Notes: generated by a model not told the origin, from the sequence alone. A stretch of DNA of 64,000 nt from Purshia tridentata (GCA_003254885.1 QANT01003108.1:1-64000); one strand, 5' to 3'. Counted from the first letter of the stretch, positions 23,295 through 35,780 are shown. Numbers and translations: made by a program.

Positions 23295-26024
23295 CTAGTA
23301 GTTGGCTTTGCCATAACTTCTGGGAAAGGGGATAGCATCTCTTACATCGGTCAGGCCAGTTGCAAACAGAACCATAAGGTCAAATTCAAGATTGAATCCA
23401 GAGTTCTTAACAGTTCCATGCCTGCGAAGATCCAAGTACCATTCATACTGCTCCCTTGCCAAGTCCAATTCCCTAATCCTACAAACAACAAACAGCAAAT
23501 AAGAGGTTTAAGTTTCTATGTTCCCTAGAAACAGAATATTGAACATAATCAGCCATCATGAAGGTCTAGTAATGTAAGTGAATACCTTGCACTTAGCATA
23601 TTGATGCGCTCCTCATTTTGGCTACCGGAAATTAACTTTCCAACCTGCAAAAAATGTCTTTCAGCGTTACATCCAGTTTAAAAATTTCAATTTGGAGTTT
23701 AAATGGGGAAGCTTTAGTAAAATGTCTTTCATGGTTTCTTTTAAAGAACAAATATGAGCATACCTTTGGTACAACCATATCAAATGCTGCAACTGTTTTT
23801 CCATCATCATTCAGCCGTACATGAAATGGTTTAGCTTCTTTTGGATAATTGTATATAATTACAGGCTTCTTGTAGATCTCATCAGATAAATAACTGTGAT
23901 GCATGAAAGAAGAGTTGGTAACCACAATAACTAGAGCTTGGTGTCATTAGAGATATTGGCATCTTTAGATAATTACCACAATATTTATATGCATACCTTA
24001 GATCTTCATCAGTTAGTGCAGCACCCAACTCTGATTTTGTCTCAACTTTCTTATCTGTAACCTGGCAGGTAGAAATCAATAAATTTCTTAAGCAAAGTTG
24101 CTGGAGATGGAAATAAATGTCAGAATTGCACTCAAGGACCATGCTAAACAATCAACCTTCTTCAAAGCATCAAATGCTTCAGTGTAGGAAATTCTTTCAA
24201 ATGAGGTTGAAATCATTGATTGAAGACGATCAATTATGGTTTTGTCGATTCTTTCAGTGACAAATTTCATATCTTCAGGGCAATTTTCCAATACCCATTT
24301 GCAGAGGAACTTGAAAAGGTCATCTGCACAATTGATTGCATCCTGGAGGCTCCATAGGTTATTGTTAGATTTGAGTAAACTTAAGTTCCTCACATAATCA
24401 CTTAAACAATAAGACTTAAAATATGTGAATTGTGATGTACTTAACCAACAGGAATACTAAAATGCAATCATGCTAAAACCATTAGCTTATACCTCCAGTT
24501 GTGAAAAAGCCATTTCAACTTCAAACATCCACATTTCAGCGACATGTTTTGTAGATTGGCCTTTATCTGCTTGAAATCTGGGTCCAAAGGAGTAAACATT
24601 TCCAAGGGCACAAGCATAGCTCTCCAAGTGCAGGCGACCAGAGACGGTTAGATAAGTTGGGGAGGAGAAGAAACCTTCAGAAGGCTTATTAACGTTGTCA
24701 ACCTTTTGGGAAGTTTTCAACTTTGATTTTTCTCTTGCTTCCAATTGTGATGCTAGCTCATTTGTTTTCTTCAAATCCTGAACTGCAGCAGCCAGTGCTT
24801 CCTCATTGCTATCTGTCCTCTTGAGTTCATCCACAATGTTACTTTTCTCTTTTACAGCCGCCTTAATAACTTCTAGACTAACACCTTCAGTTTCAGCAAT
24901 GGCCTTAGGCTCCTCCTTTTCACCTGCTTTGCCAAAAGGACTAGTAACCTGGAATTTTTCACTGAATCCTTTGCAGTCTGTGGTTGTCATAATGGGTACT
25001 TGCACACAAAAAAAACCATGGTTTTGGAAAAATGTGTGAGCCCCAAAAGTCAGGGCACTTCGGATTCGCATAACAGATGCCACCTAAATAAAGTAGAACA
25101 TGTCAATCGTGTTATAAAACCACTAAACCCCAAAAGTTTAATCTGTTAGGAAATGGCCAACAATATAGAAGCTAAAAACCGAAATTTAAAATGGATTCAA
25201 AAACTCACATTTCACAACATATCAAGAAAGGCAACCAAATAACAATGGGAAATGAAAATTACCGTAGTTGTCCGAGCTCGAATGTGGAAAAAATCCCTCA
25301 ACTTATCCAATGGCACTCTTTTCTTTGACAATGGATACTTGCTATAATCCACTGTTCCTATATGATGTACTTTATCAACCCTCAGCTCGATAACACGTTT
25401 GCGTTGTACCAAGGTCTGGTCCAGCACACCTTCTACTACAATGCAAGTTCCAATATGCAAAACCTGGCATGGGGGAGCTATGGAGGACTCAACAACCACC
25501 TGAAAAACATTCCAATATATTCAAGATGTGACGCATAAAAAAATTCATTAAAAAAGTTGGAGAATTGTTCAAAATTAAGATATATATACCGGAAGACTTG
25601 CAGCACAAGAACCATCACTGACTTTCAAGAAGGCAGTGGAAGGCGGAGGGGGCCTACGAACTGCCGCCCCCTCAAACTTTTCACGAAGAGGCTGGTAGCT
25701 ACCGAAGACCTTCACAATTGACCTTAAAAATGGCATTCGAGATTGAAGAATTTCGACACAGCTGACGTCTGTTCTGGTTTCGGTTTGATCAGCTGGCCCA
25801 TGACCATCAACCAGGGGCGTCGGTAGTTCTTTCCTGACCTCCTTGGAGGACTTAACCCACCCTCCAATCACAACTCTCTGACCAACCAATTCCAGGCCAC
25901 CATCGCTGCGGTCCAATATGATTTTTAGAAGTACCCGATTGGAGTACTTGAAAGGGGTCAATTGGGTAGTACTATTAGCCAATTGGGTAGTAGTATCAGC
26001 AGCCATGGCTTGTTCAGAGTCCAT
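23295..26024 (-). CDS. NS2: Asparaginyl-tRNA synthetase, cytosolic type with internal WHEP domain
   Basis: Eight exons, all in phase: 26024-25590, 25499-25263, 25083-24493, 24342-24157, 24061-23997, 23893-23764, 23644-23586 and 23478-23295 (628 residues). The N-terminal OB-fold anticodon-binding region (VVIGGWV) is interrupted by a plant-type extension. The class II catalytic core follows, and a WHEP-TRS helix pair (about 284-345) is inserted in it. Motif 2 is FGPRFQADKG and motif 3 lies in GLTDVRDAIPFPR. The family charges tRNA-Asn. The closest match I recall is Arabidopsis NS2/SYNC2 (At3g07420). Two usually conserved active-site positions look changed: Gln395 where motif 2 normally has Arg, and Arg374 in SGRL where SGQL is normal. 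Catalysis may therefore be altered. Confidence 0.9.
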
Positions 26025-27847
26025 GTTGAGAGAGATTGAGAGCTGAAGAATGAGATGGGTAATGGGGTTGCAGAGCTAAATAGCTTGAAAGGTGGTTTGG
26101 GTTTAGGAATTATGAGATTTGTATGGTGAAGATGAGACATGGTGGGTGATATAATGAAGAGGTTGGATGCTTTTCTTGGGAAGGTGAGTCTGGGAATGGA
26201 GAGGTTGGGGATGAAGGAAAGGGATTGTTTCCCAGTTTTGGGTTTCGCAAAAATTTCAGATAATACAGAGAGAGAGGCAGAGGTTTGGTATTCTTCAAGG
26301 TTGGGCATTCGCGGGAATTCTCAGCCTGCTAAAACCGACTTTAACCGTTTTCCAAATTTTTTGCCCACTTGTCTAAAGGAAACCTAAGTTGAAAGGAACA
26401 ATAATAATTTACAAGCTTTATTTAATTTGAGATTGTAAGTTTGATACGCAATTTTAGCCCATTTTGAATGACTTAAATTTTTGGGGTCCGATGATTATTT
26501 GTAGTAAAGTCTTGTTTGAAAGATGTATTAGATTCAAAATCACTAATTTCTATTCCTCATTTCTTTGTTGGTTTACATTATGAAATTACATTAATATATT
26601 CATTCTTATTTATATATCTATTTCTCTACATGTAAAATGTAACTTTATATGAGAGATAATATATAACTTAATATTATTTACTGATTATTTTTACAATAAC
26701 TCAAGCTTTTGAAGTGTAACAATTACCTAACAACAACCATATTATTATTTTTAATTTTCAAACGTTTTATAATATATGTCAAGTATCAATAATTTTTTTT
26801 CATATGAACATACTAGAAGTGGTCAACAACATTATCACTGAAAATTGGGGATGGGATTGTACCCCTGTTGGCTGTTGGCCGTACACGATGATATGCCAAA
26901 TCATATGCTGACATAAGCTTGCCATCAACTGGTGGTGTCCACGTGCATGTCATCAGTAGCGTTAATGTACATATGGTCTTTTCTAATTTTGATAATATAT
27001 CAACTGTTGAAAGCTGTTCTCTCTTACCAAATAAATAAGAGTGGGTTGTGTCAAAGCACAATCAGCCTAGTGAAAATGCTGTTTCTGAAATGGACAACTT
27101 TATTAATGGGAAGACCAAATCCAGAAACATCATTCCCTAAGTCTAAATATTTATTTCAAAATTGGTTCGTTGAGAATTGTACATCCAATTTTTAAAACCT
27201 AGATTAAGCATTCAAAGTCCATTGACCACATATGAGGAGACAATCTGATGCACTCAATATCTTTAATGTTTTTTATGTATTAGTTCAATATAAATTCTTA
27301 GTTCAATATATATAGAACTCACAACAGGTAATTATTATTGGGGCATAACATAATAATTTTGATATATATTAGCGATTTATTATCAAACAACTTAAGTTTT
27401 CAACATTCACTACTTTTTTGGTAATTTGCATAATAAATATTGTATGAATATGTGTATGGGGTGTTGTGATTGTCAAAGAATGCGTCATGTCAAGAGAAAG
27501 AATCGCTGATTTTGGTGGATAAGAATCGTAAGATGTCCCCTATTCTCATTTCTCCCCCCTTGTAAAGGGCAGTCAAATGATTTGTCAACTTAAAATCCCC
27601 TTTCTACCTTTGAAATAGTAAATATAATAGTATGTTATTGTTGGTGATTATAAGGTGTGGGGGCATATTGGTCACTCTCTACAAGATTCCATTCTGGTGA
27701 CTAGTCCCCACGGATTTCCACAAGGGGAGATCTGTTGGTTATTAAGGGGCCTCTTTAAGGTGTGCTCCTCTGAGTCCGAGTCACTGCAGATTTTGCCAGT
27801 CTATCTCTTATGCTCACTAGCTAAGTAGCTGACTGCAACACCTCTCA

Positions 27848-27888
<41 letters not shown>

Positions 27889-27970
27889 CCTCCCTCCCTC
27901 TCTTATCCTTCCAATATATTGACCACAAATATTTCATCCCTCATTCAGTCATTCCAACACCAAAGGAAAA
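26025..27970. other. Divergent promoter region between AsnRS and EPFL9
   Basis: Contains the AsnRS leader on the minus side, where an upstream reading frame (26308-25958, another frame) overlaps the AsnRS start codon, and the EPFL9 promoter on the plus side. A (tc)23 microsatellite sits at 27851-27896, about 75 bp before the EPFL9 ATG. No other gene is seen. Confidence 0.55.
27851..27896 (+). repeat. (TC)23 microsatellite in the EPFL9 leader
   Basis: An uninterrupted TC run of 46 bp lies 75-120 bp before the EPFL9 start. It is probably transcribed in the 5' leader or is core-promoter sequence. Plant CT repeats of this kind can affect transcription and are usually length-polymorphic. Confidence 0.85.
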
Positions 27971-28849
27971 ATGGCTAAACCCAAATTACTCTTACTATTC
28001 TTCACATTCATCTTTGCAGCAGCATATGTTATCCAAGGTCATACTCAGTACTCCAACTTCTTACCCTTTGTTAATTTGCTCATCAAAAGTCTTTCTTCCT
28101 TCATTTCTTTCTTTGAATCTTCATAATGTGCACACACACACATTTCTTAGTTTCAAAGTTTCAATTTTCATTTACACCTTTTTCACAAAAATGTTGCTGC
28201 CTTGTCAAAGGCATACATATGCTGCATAAGTATCTTGCTGGTTCCCAAATTGAGGTTCACCTAATTCCTTGTTGCTCAACATATCCTCAATTCCAGCTTC
28301 TGGGTTTTTTCAAATTTGTTTGGATTCAAATGGGTACCAATTGTTCAAAAGTTTCTTCCTTTTTTTCCTTATTACCAACCACTGAAGCATTAATTATTTA
28401 TGCCAAGTTTTGTTTATTTTGGAAATGTTCATAACCATATATGGTTTCATTGTGTTGCTGCAGGACCCAGAACTCAAGTACCAGCACTTCCACAATTTGA
28501 AAGGGTCTATGGTTCCTCTCCCTCACAAGGAGAACAGCTTAAGCAGGTGATGAGTTAATATTGACAAGCTAGCATATGCAAATTAAATAAATGAAAGCAG
28601 CATCAAGTGTAAATTATGCAGTTTAATCCTGACATTGTGTGGATAATTCTTTACCATTGAGGTCTTTAGGGTAGCAAGGGAAGGATATTGAAAAATAAAA
28701 GGAGATTGATGATTGGATCCACAGCACCAACATGCACTTACAATGAATGCAGAGGGTGCAAGTACAAGTGCAGAGCAGAGCAAGTGCCAGTAGAGGGAAA
28801 CGACCCAATCAATAGTGCATACCACTATAGATGTGTTTGTCATAGGTAA
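27971..28849 (+). CDS. EPFL9: EPFL9 / STOMAGEN peptide precursor
   Basis: Three exons: 27971-28037, 28464-28546 and 28670-28849, giving 109 residues. Residues 1-23 form a signal peptide, followed by a variable propeptide and a basic stretch (KNKRRLM). The 45-residue mature peptide starting IGSTAPTC carries six cysteines: TC, NEC, GC, KC, RC and VC, ending in HR. The mature part is almost identical to Arabidopsis STOMAGEN as I recall it, with Lys for Arg in GCKYKCR. STOMAGEN is secreted from mesophyll, competes with EPF1/EPF2 for ERECTA-family receptors and raises stomatal density. The exons are too short to stand out as open reading frames and were found by reading for the cysteine pattern. 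Confidence 0.95.
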
Positions 28850-30420
28850 TGATAGATGATATCATATCCTATTAGAGTTTGAGTTGAGTTGAGTTAGTGA
28901 GTGAGTGAATGTTTGTAGCAGTGTTAAAATCATTAAAGAAAGGTCCCATTTTTGCTGGTGTGTAGCAAAATTAAGTTCAATTAATGGGTGTCTAAATTGA
29001 CTGTTGTAGTGTTGCTCTGAATCTTTGAATGATGAGAACTGCATATGAGTTTTTAGTACTTTACCGAGCTGTTATCATTGTATTTTTCTCTCTGTATTAA
29101 TTAAGCTGCCATCACTAGAGTTTGACTCTAACCCTTCCCTTCCCAGACTTTAGGCCTAAACAGCATAAATGTATCTCTCTGCTAAATTCCTTCTGCAATT
29201 TTTACTTTGCAAATGCAATCAGCAAGAATGATTGTTATGGGAAGCTAGAAGGAGTGGTATTAAATTATTAATTACCTTTGTTAATTAAGTGGGTTTTGGC
29301 TACCCGAAGGTATTGTATACACGCACTACATGATAATTCAATGGGTGTATGCACCTGTTACATGGAAATTTTGCTCTACTAGGTGAGTTTATACAATATT
29401 GAGCACCGTACATGAAAGTTCTAATTCTACTAGGTGAGTCTAGACAGTATAGTAAGGGGTGTCTGCAAGTAGACACATGACATGAAACTACAAAGTGGTC
29501 CAAATTGGGAATTGAGGAAAGGGGTTCACATGGGTAATCTGTTGGGATCCTTTCATTTTGCACAAAATAACAAAACTGAAAGCAATGAAAGGCAGAAGAT
29601 GCTAAGGGATTGAGGACCCATTTTTCAGTGTACAAACACTGTAAGCAGAAAGAATGCAGCACCAGTCAGTAAATGCTTCATGCACCTTGTGGCCTTCTTG
29701 CAGTACATTTATTACCAAGTGGCCATCTTGCGTGATTTTCGGCTGCGTAGACATTTCTTTGCAATTGTGGACAATGCAATGCCACATGCCCTCGGATTCA
29801 TGTGAAATAAGCTAGCAGTGCACACAACTTTACATATGTACACTAAATCTTTATCAAAATCTGTAAAACTATGAATTTTCTTTTTCTCTTCAGTACTATA
29901 GAACAGCCATTCAATTCATGGGGGCTTTATAACTCGGCTTATAGCTTCAATGGTAAGAACACTTATTCACACACTTTTCATTAGCTGTTAAATAAAATAA
30001 AATCAAGAACCCATACAGAGATGGTTACCATTACTTTGGGCCTTGACTTTATAGATTAGATCTTGGCCCTGCTTCCTAAAAAGGGTCCATGGCAAGTGAT
30101 TGGGCCCAGATATATTATCCATAGGTCCATTTGAATTTTTCGATGCTAGATATGAATGCTTCCGTACACCCCCTCAAAAAGTCACTGTACTCTGTAGCCA
30201 AAAGCCCAAACAATAATAAAATGAAAATTTATCTATTATGATTATATATTTATTTTGGATGAGGGTATTTGCATGGCTGCTGAGGTTATAATCTTGAACA
30301 AGTTGGCTATTTGGTTTATGGAATATGTAGCTAACGATTTGGATGTAACCATTTCTTCAGTTTAATAAATTTTCAGCTCTTGCTTTTTCAGAAAGAGAGA
30401 ATTTTGGATTTGTGTATATA

Positions 30421-30463
30421 CCATCCTTAGTGCTTCTTTTTGGCCAGGCCATGCTTAATGCTT
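30421..30463 (-). mobile_element. Micro-insertion cctggcc-A(n), diverged direct repeats
   Basis: ccatccttagtgctt (30421-30435) and ccatgcttaatgctt (30449-30463) flank cttttTggccagg, which is cctggcc-A(n) on the minus strand. The flanks match at 13 of 15 bases, so this copy is older than those at 8.0 and 8.6 kb. Confidence 0.55.
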
Positions 30464-30813
30464 TTAACTACTACTAGTTTGTTCGAAGGCAGAAAATCAG
30501 CCACGTGCCATTTGGCCCCCCACCCCCCCAAAAAAAATCAACAAAAAAAGAAAAGAAAATGAGCCACACATGCATTGATACGTGTAAAACATGTTTGCTT
30601 TCGGTCTATGATCGATGGCATTATTATTTTTAGATGAAGTGAGTCGGCGACCCAAAAGTTTTAAAGTTCCCCGAACCCTACGACTATGACTAAAAACACC
30701 AGTAACATGTCAAAGTTTTTGAGGTATCTTGAGCATGTGAATATATTCTTATCTTTATCCTTGGATGGTCCATAAATTGGTGATCTGTTGCTTTTATGAT
30801 ATATATATATATA

Positions 30814-31213
30814 CAGCCACCTTCTAATGAGGGATCCCTCATTTAGTGTTAAATGAGGGATCCCCTTGTGGGGCCCACACGAGTCATTTTGTGTTGATCC
30901 GAACCGTTCATTTTCTACATCTCCATTGATAGATCATCCTTGCAAAAAATTAGACAAATCAGAAATCATTTGCCTATCTAACTTTGATCAAACATATGGA
31001 CGAACCAAATATTTTTGAAGAAACCATCCATTTGTTTGATCAAAGTTAGATAGGCAAATGATTTCCGATTTGTCTAATTTTTTGCAAGGATGATCTATCA
31101 ATGGAGATGTAGAAAATGAACGGTTCGGATCAACACAAAATGACTCGTGTGGGCCCCACAAGGGGATCCCTCATTTAACACTAAATGAGGGATCCCTCAT
31201 TAGAAGGTGACTG
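30814..31213. mobile_element. Foldback (hairpin) MITE-like element, copy 2, near-perfect arms
   Basis: Inverted arms of about 190 bp run from cagccaccttctaatgaggg to its complement ending gaaggtgactg. A short loop lies near 31013 and the arms show only a few mismatches. It sits inside a TA run, so a TA target duplication is possible but cannot be proven. The arms share an inner core with the foldback at 313-678. A transcript through it would form a very long double-stranded hairpin and could feed small-RNA production. No protein is encoded. Confidence 0.8.
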
Positions 31214-31312
31214 ATATATATATATATATATATATAGTTTCTTAACAATGAGGGATCCCTCATTAGAAGGTGACTGATATATATATATATATATATATAT
31301 AGTTTCTTAACT
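31184..31312. repeat. Tandem duplication of the foldback right end plus TA run
   Basis: The block starting aatgagggatccctcatt, followed by gaaggtgactg, a TA run and tagtttcttaac, is present twice in a row (31184-31246 and 31247-31312). The copies differ mainly in TA-run length. It looks like slippage or unequal repair after the element inserted. Confidence 0.7.
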
Positions 31313-34056
31313 TAATTTCTTTGACCATTAAACCTTGGTCATCCATCTCTACACTATTTCATTCTAATCTGCAGAAGCTGCCCGTGACCATCAAACCAAG
31401 AAATTGTGAAGATAAAACAAATGGGAGGTTGGGGATGAGTTTGACAAAAATATTGGTCCTCTAGCTTATTTGTCAAAGATATGTATGCTATTAGATACTC
31501 TTACAACATAAATATGTTATATTATTTGATTGTAAATTTATAAACTCATAATTGAAAATTAGTGAATCAAATTTTACCTAGTAACATAAGTATCTAGACC
31601 ATCTAGTAAGAAAATATTTCGGTATATATAAAACATGTATATTATATGTATTATTGAACAATAGAATGGTTAGTATGAGAAACTAATCATAAGGCAATGT
31701 TATATAAGAGTCCTTAAATTAATTTAATGATACATTCAACCTCACTCTTTCCATTTTATTATCTAATAATCCGTTTTAAATTACTAAATCTAGCTTCAAA
31801 AAAAAAAAAAAATCAACCAATCTTATTTTTAACCTCATGTACTGATAGGTTCACTTCTTTAACTTTAGAATTTTAGAGAGAATCCAAGTTTTAGAGTTAA
31901 AACCAAATATAAAATTAACAAACTAAATGTCATTTGATTGATTTAAGAATTTGTATAAAACTGTCATTCATCACAGTTCATCTATTGCACAACATATCCG
32001 ATAAGAATGATTGATTTTGAAGAAGATGATATTATATATTTGCAATATGCAGGGAAATAGTAGGACCATGATTGGGTTGGTAGGTAGGATACATAGGCCT
32101 GGACTGGTGTGTGCTGTATTGCACTATTGGGTTTGCTTTGGGCCAAGAATGATTGGTTCCCCTTAAATATTTGTTACCAAGAAAAAGGGGTATCATTGCC
32201 CTAATACTAGGGTTGTTTAGCATGCTGCATGCCTAATACGCGTGGATTAATATTTTGATTAATTAATGATCCCCAAATCTTTGTGTGATTGCAGAGCATA
32301 ATTTTCATGCACGCCATTAGTCATTGCAATTAAGTGTGACAAAGTCTCTTATTAAGAGTTTGCGAAAACGACAGCTTGTGATGACCATATAGCCTCGTCG
32401 TACACCGTACTACCGCAGAGTCGTAATACAGTATTATATATAGCCTCATTTCAAACGCGATTCTATTTTAAAGTATTCTCCCCTTTTTTTAGATAAATGA
32501 ATTTTTAATATAAAAATAAAGACATAACTAATGCCAAACTAATATATATGGGTAAAATGCTATACTCACCAAATGAAGTGACAATTTTTCTTACATTTAT
32601 TCAAATTTAAATTTAGTATACATGGACCTCATTTATTTATGTACACATATATTGTTAATTATCAACAATTATTGTTCATGATATTTAAACATGAAAATTC
32701 TCGGAATTATTTGGTTGCTCAGTTAGGATGATCGTAGAATTCTTACACTATGCCTAAATTTGATTTCTCTCTCTTTAAAAAAAAGAAGAAGAGAGAACAT
32801 ATAATCCTTTCTCGTAAAGGGAAAAGTGGATGTCACTATTAGATCAAGGGTAATTGATGAACTTAATATCATTTTAATATATATATATATATATATATAT
32901 TAAAATAAATATCATGTCCTTAGTTTATCTGTTATATTATATATATGTGTGTGTGTGGAGTGTAAGATATATATAAGCTATTTAGATAAATTATGGTTCC
33001 CCAGCTTATTCGATCTGCATTAATTATTCTGCAGGTCTTTTTCAACGATCCATATATAAAAAGTGCTGCAAAATATTCTAAGGTGACACTATCAAGTCTA
33101 TTACGCATACTTCATGTCACACATGATAATATATATTAATTGTAAGGACTTGTACTCTTAATTATATATTAAGAAATATAATTAAATGCAGTGTGCAAAC
33201 ACATCTGTAGATTCAGTTACGACTGAGTAAGATCTGACGACTTGGCTGCCTCTCATATAAAATATCCACATGCTTATCACATACACCATGAACATAATGA
33301 TTGGGCAATAGGGTAAGTACGTACGTTGTCTAATCAATTTTTCTTAATTCTACGTAATCTCTTGCCTCATTTCCTTAACGACTTAAATTTTACATATTGG
33401 TGTACATATAATGCACTTAGGCCCACTCGAGTCTCGCCAAACATACTTTAACAACGACAGGTGTGTAAGTTAAGTTCCAAGTGAATTGTGAGCCATTCAT
33501 CAAAGTCTAGCTTCATCGTATTCTATTTTTCTCATATATGCCTTGCCTTCTCTTTTCCCTTATTTGTTCTATTCATTCACATTCATTTTTTCTCACATGC
33601 CTTTCCTTTGGGTGCCCCAATAATTTAATAAAATATTAATTTTATTTTAATATATAAATTTTTTCCCTTAACAAAACTCTTCACCCCACTATACTAATAT
33701 TCTCTATATCAAAGCAAATAAACATAATATTGATAAATAAATACTCAAGTTGGGGTTTGGGAGTCTTTCAAATTAATTATTTTCATCATTCCTTCTAGTT
33801 TTAACATAAAATAATTAATGCTTATTTTTAAAATTTGGAATCATGAATTTGTGATAACCCACCAAACACTAAGTACTATGTTCGGTAGTTAGCTATCAAA
33901 CGGTTCTGGAAAATTTTAAAAAAATAATGTTCAATGATGTTGCATAGAACTTCCCTATACATGTTCGGTCGTGCAATAATGAAAATCCTCATAGATATAC
34001 GACGAACTATGGCCGAACATAACCCAAATTGTTTTTTCAAAACTCTTTCCATTTTG

Positions 34057-34110
34057 TTCATATTTAATATTAAACGGTTAGGATTCATATTTAATATTAA
34101 ATGGTTAGGA
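34057..34110 (+). repeat. 27-bp tandem duplication
   Basis: The unit beginning ttcatatttaatattaaa and ending ggttagga is repeated twice head-to-tail with one base difference. No function is evident. Confidence 0.8.
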
Positions 34111-35669
34111 TTCATTCCAAACACAAATTATATAACAAAAAACTTATATTTGAAGCCCTAAATCTAAGATTTGACTAGAGTGGTAATGATTCGGTGGTGG
34201 TTGTTTGTAGTGTTTGGTAATAATGTAATTGGATATCACGTTTTAGTGGTAGTGATAGAGATGGAGTTGGGTGTTTATATTGGATATAGAAAGTAGAATA
34301 GATTGGATGTGGTGTTGGATTTTAGTAAAAATAATTAAAAAAAATTTGTTAAATATACTAATAAATTTTTAATTTGGTGTAAAAAATATATTAAAACTAC
34401 TAATAAAAAAGTTGAGTTCTAATAGCAGCACACATTTTCTTTTGCTTTCCTTTTGTTCTATTCTTGCACATCGATGTTTCTCACCGCATTTGCTCTTCTT
34501 TCTTTCCCTTTCAATTAAGAAATATGTTCCAACTTCAACCAAAAAAAAGTTAAAAAACATGACGAGTCACATCACAAGTCTTGTGACCTCATCACGAAAC
34601 TAGGTCTTGTAAGTTTGCGTCCTCGCATCATGTCCTTACTTAAAAATTTAAAATATCTGAGCATCTACCAAAAAATCAAATTAAAATGATTGACAATAAA
34701 ACTCAAAATCTTATATTTTGTTATAACACTTTACTTATTTGGACATTGAGCCAATTTTACTTTACCATTTAATAAAAGTTTGTTTTAATTTATTATCTTA
34801 ATTTTAAAGCAATGTCATATATCATACAAATTTCCTTAAAAGTAAATATATGTGTCGCATGTCACCTTTTCTTAAGAGATTTTTTTATCTTTTTATGTTT
34901 AAGTGGAAGTGTATTCAGATATTTTTATTTTATGCCACAACTTGTATATAAAAGAAGCAAAATCATCCTTATAGCGAGCTATTGCACTTCTAATATCTTC
35001 AAACACACTTCCATAAAAGGGTAAAAAAAAAAACCTTAAAAGTGTGTCATATAATTATTTTTAACGAAAAGTGTTATGTAATATGCATGAGGTTTGAAAT
35101 TGTAAAAACTTTTAAATTAAGATGATAAATTGACATAATCTTTATGTTAAGTGGTGAAGTAAATTATCTAAAATGGAAGATGGTAGCTATAAATTTGTGC
35201 CTGAGATGAAAATTGGGCCGGAACATAATATAAATACCAATAATGCTATAAAATCACCATCTGGTAATATTACTCTATATATACGAGTCCAAGTATACAA
35301 GAGCTTTCGAACCACGGGATTGAAAGTGACGTAGTTACTAGTTACTACTACAACGTTTGTATAATTGGCGGTGAGTTGACTGGAGCTTTTAATGCTGACA
35401 GGGCAGGATCAGATGTCATGTCACTAACTGGTTGGACACGGTGCCACGGTGAGTTGCCAAGTTCTTGGAAAATAAAAGTAATATTATGAATTGCCAATCA
35501 AGGCGGAGAGGAAGAACACGTGGTCCCTACAGATCACCACGTATTCAGGCGAGAATCCCTGCACGCCGACACGTGTCATTATACTGGCAAAGAAACCCCA
35601 TACGTTCGTCTCACAATATGGAGCACATTTATCTATGCATTGGTTGTCATCTATGTAATGCGGTCACTT

Positions 35670-35718
35670 AAAATACAATGGTGCGTCCTGGCCAAAAACA
35701 AAAAAAATACAATGGTGC
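35670..35718 (+). mobile_element. Micro-insertion gtcctggcc-A(n) with a 15-bp direct repeat
   Basis: aaaatacaatggtgc (35670-35684) is repeated perfectly at 35704-35718. The insert is gtcctggcc followed by an A-rich tail with one c. It has the same core and layout as the inserts at 8.0 and 8.6 kb. Confidence 0.7.
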
Positions 35719-35780
35719 ATATTTATATTTTTTTTATTAAAAATAAAATTTTTCTTTAGGTACAGTCTACAGAAGAATAA

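Noticed and set aside
29880-29955. Exon-like segment bounded by ctcttcag and gtaagaac
   Set aside because: Contains an in-frame stop in the best frame, matches no family, and has no partner exons.
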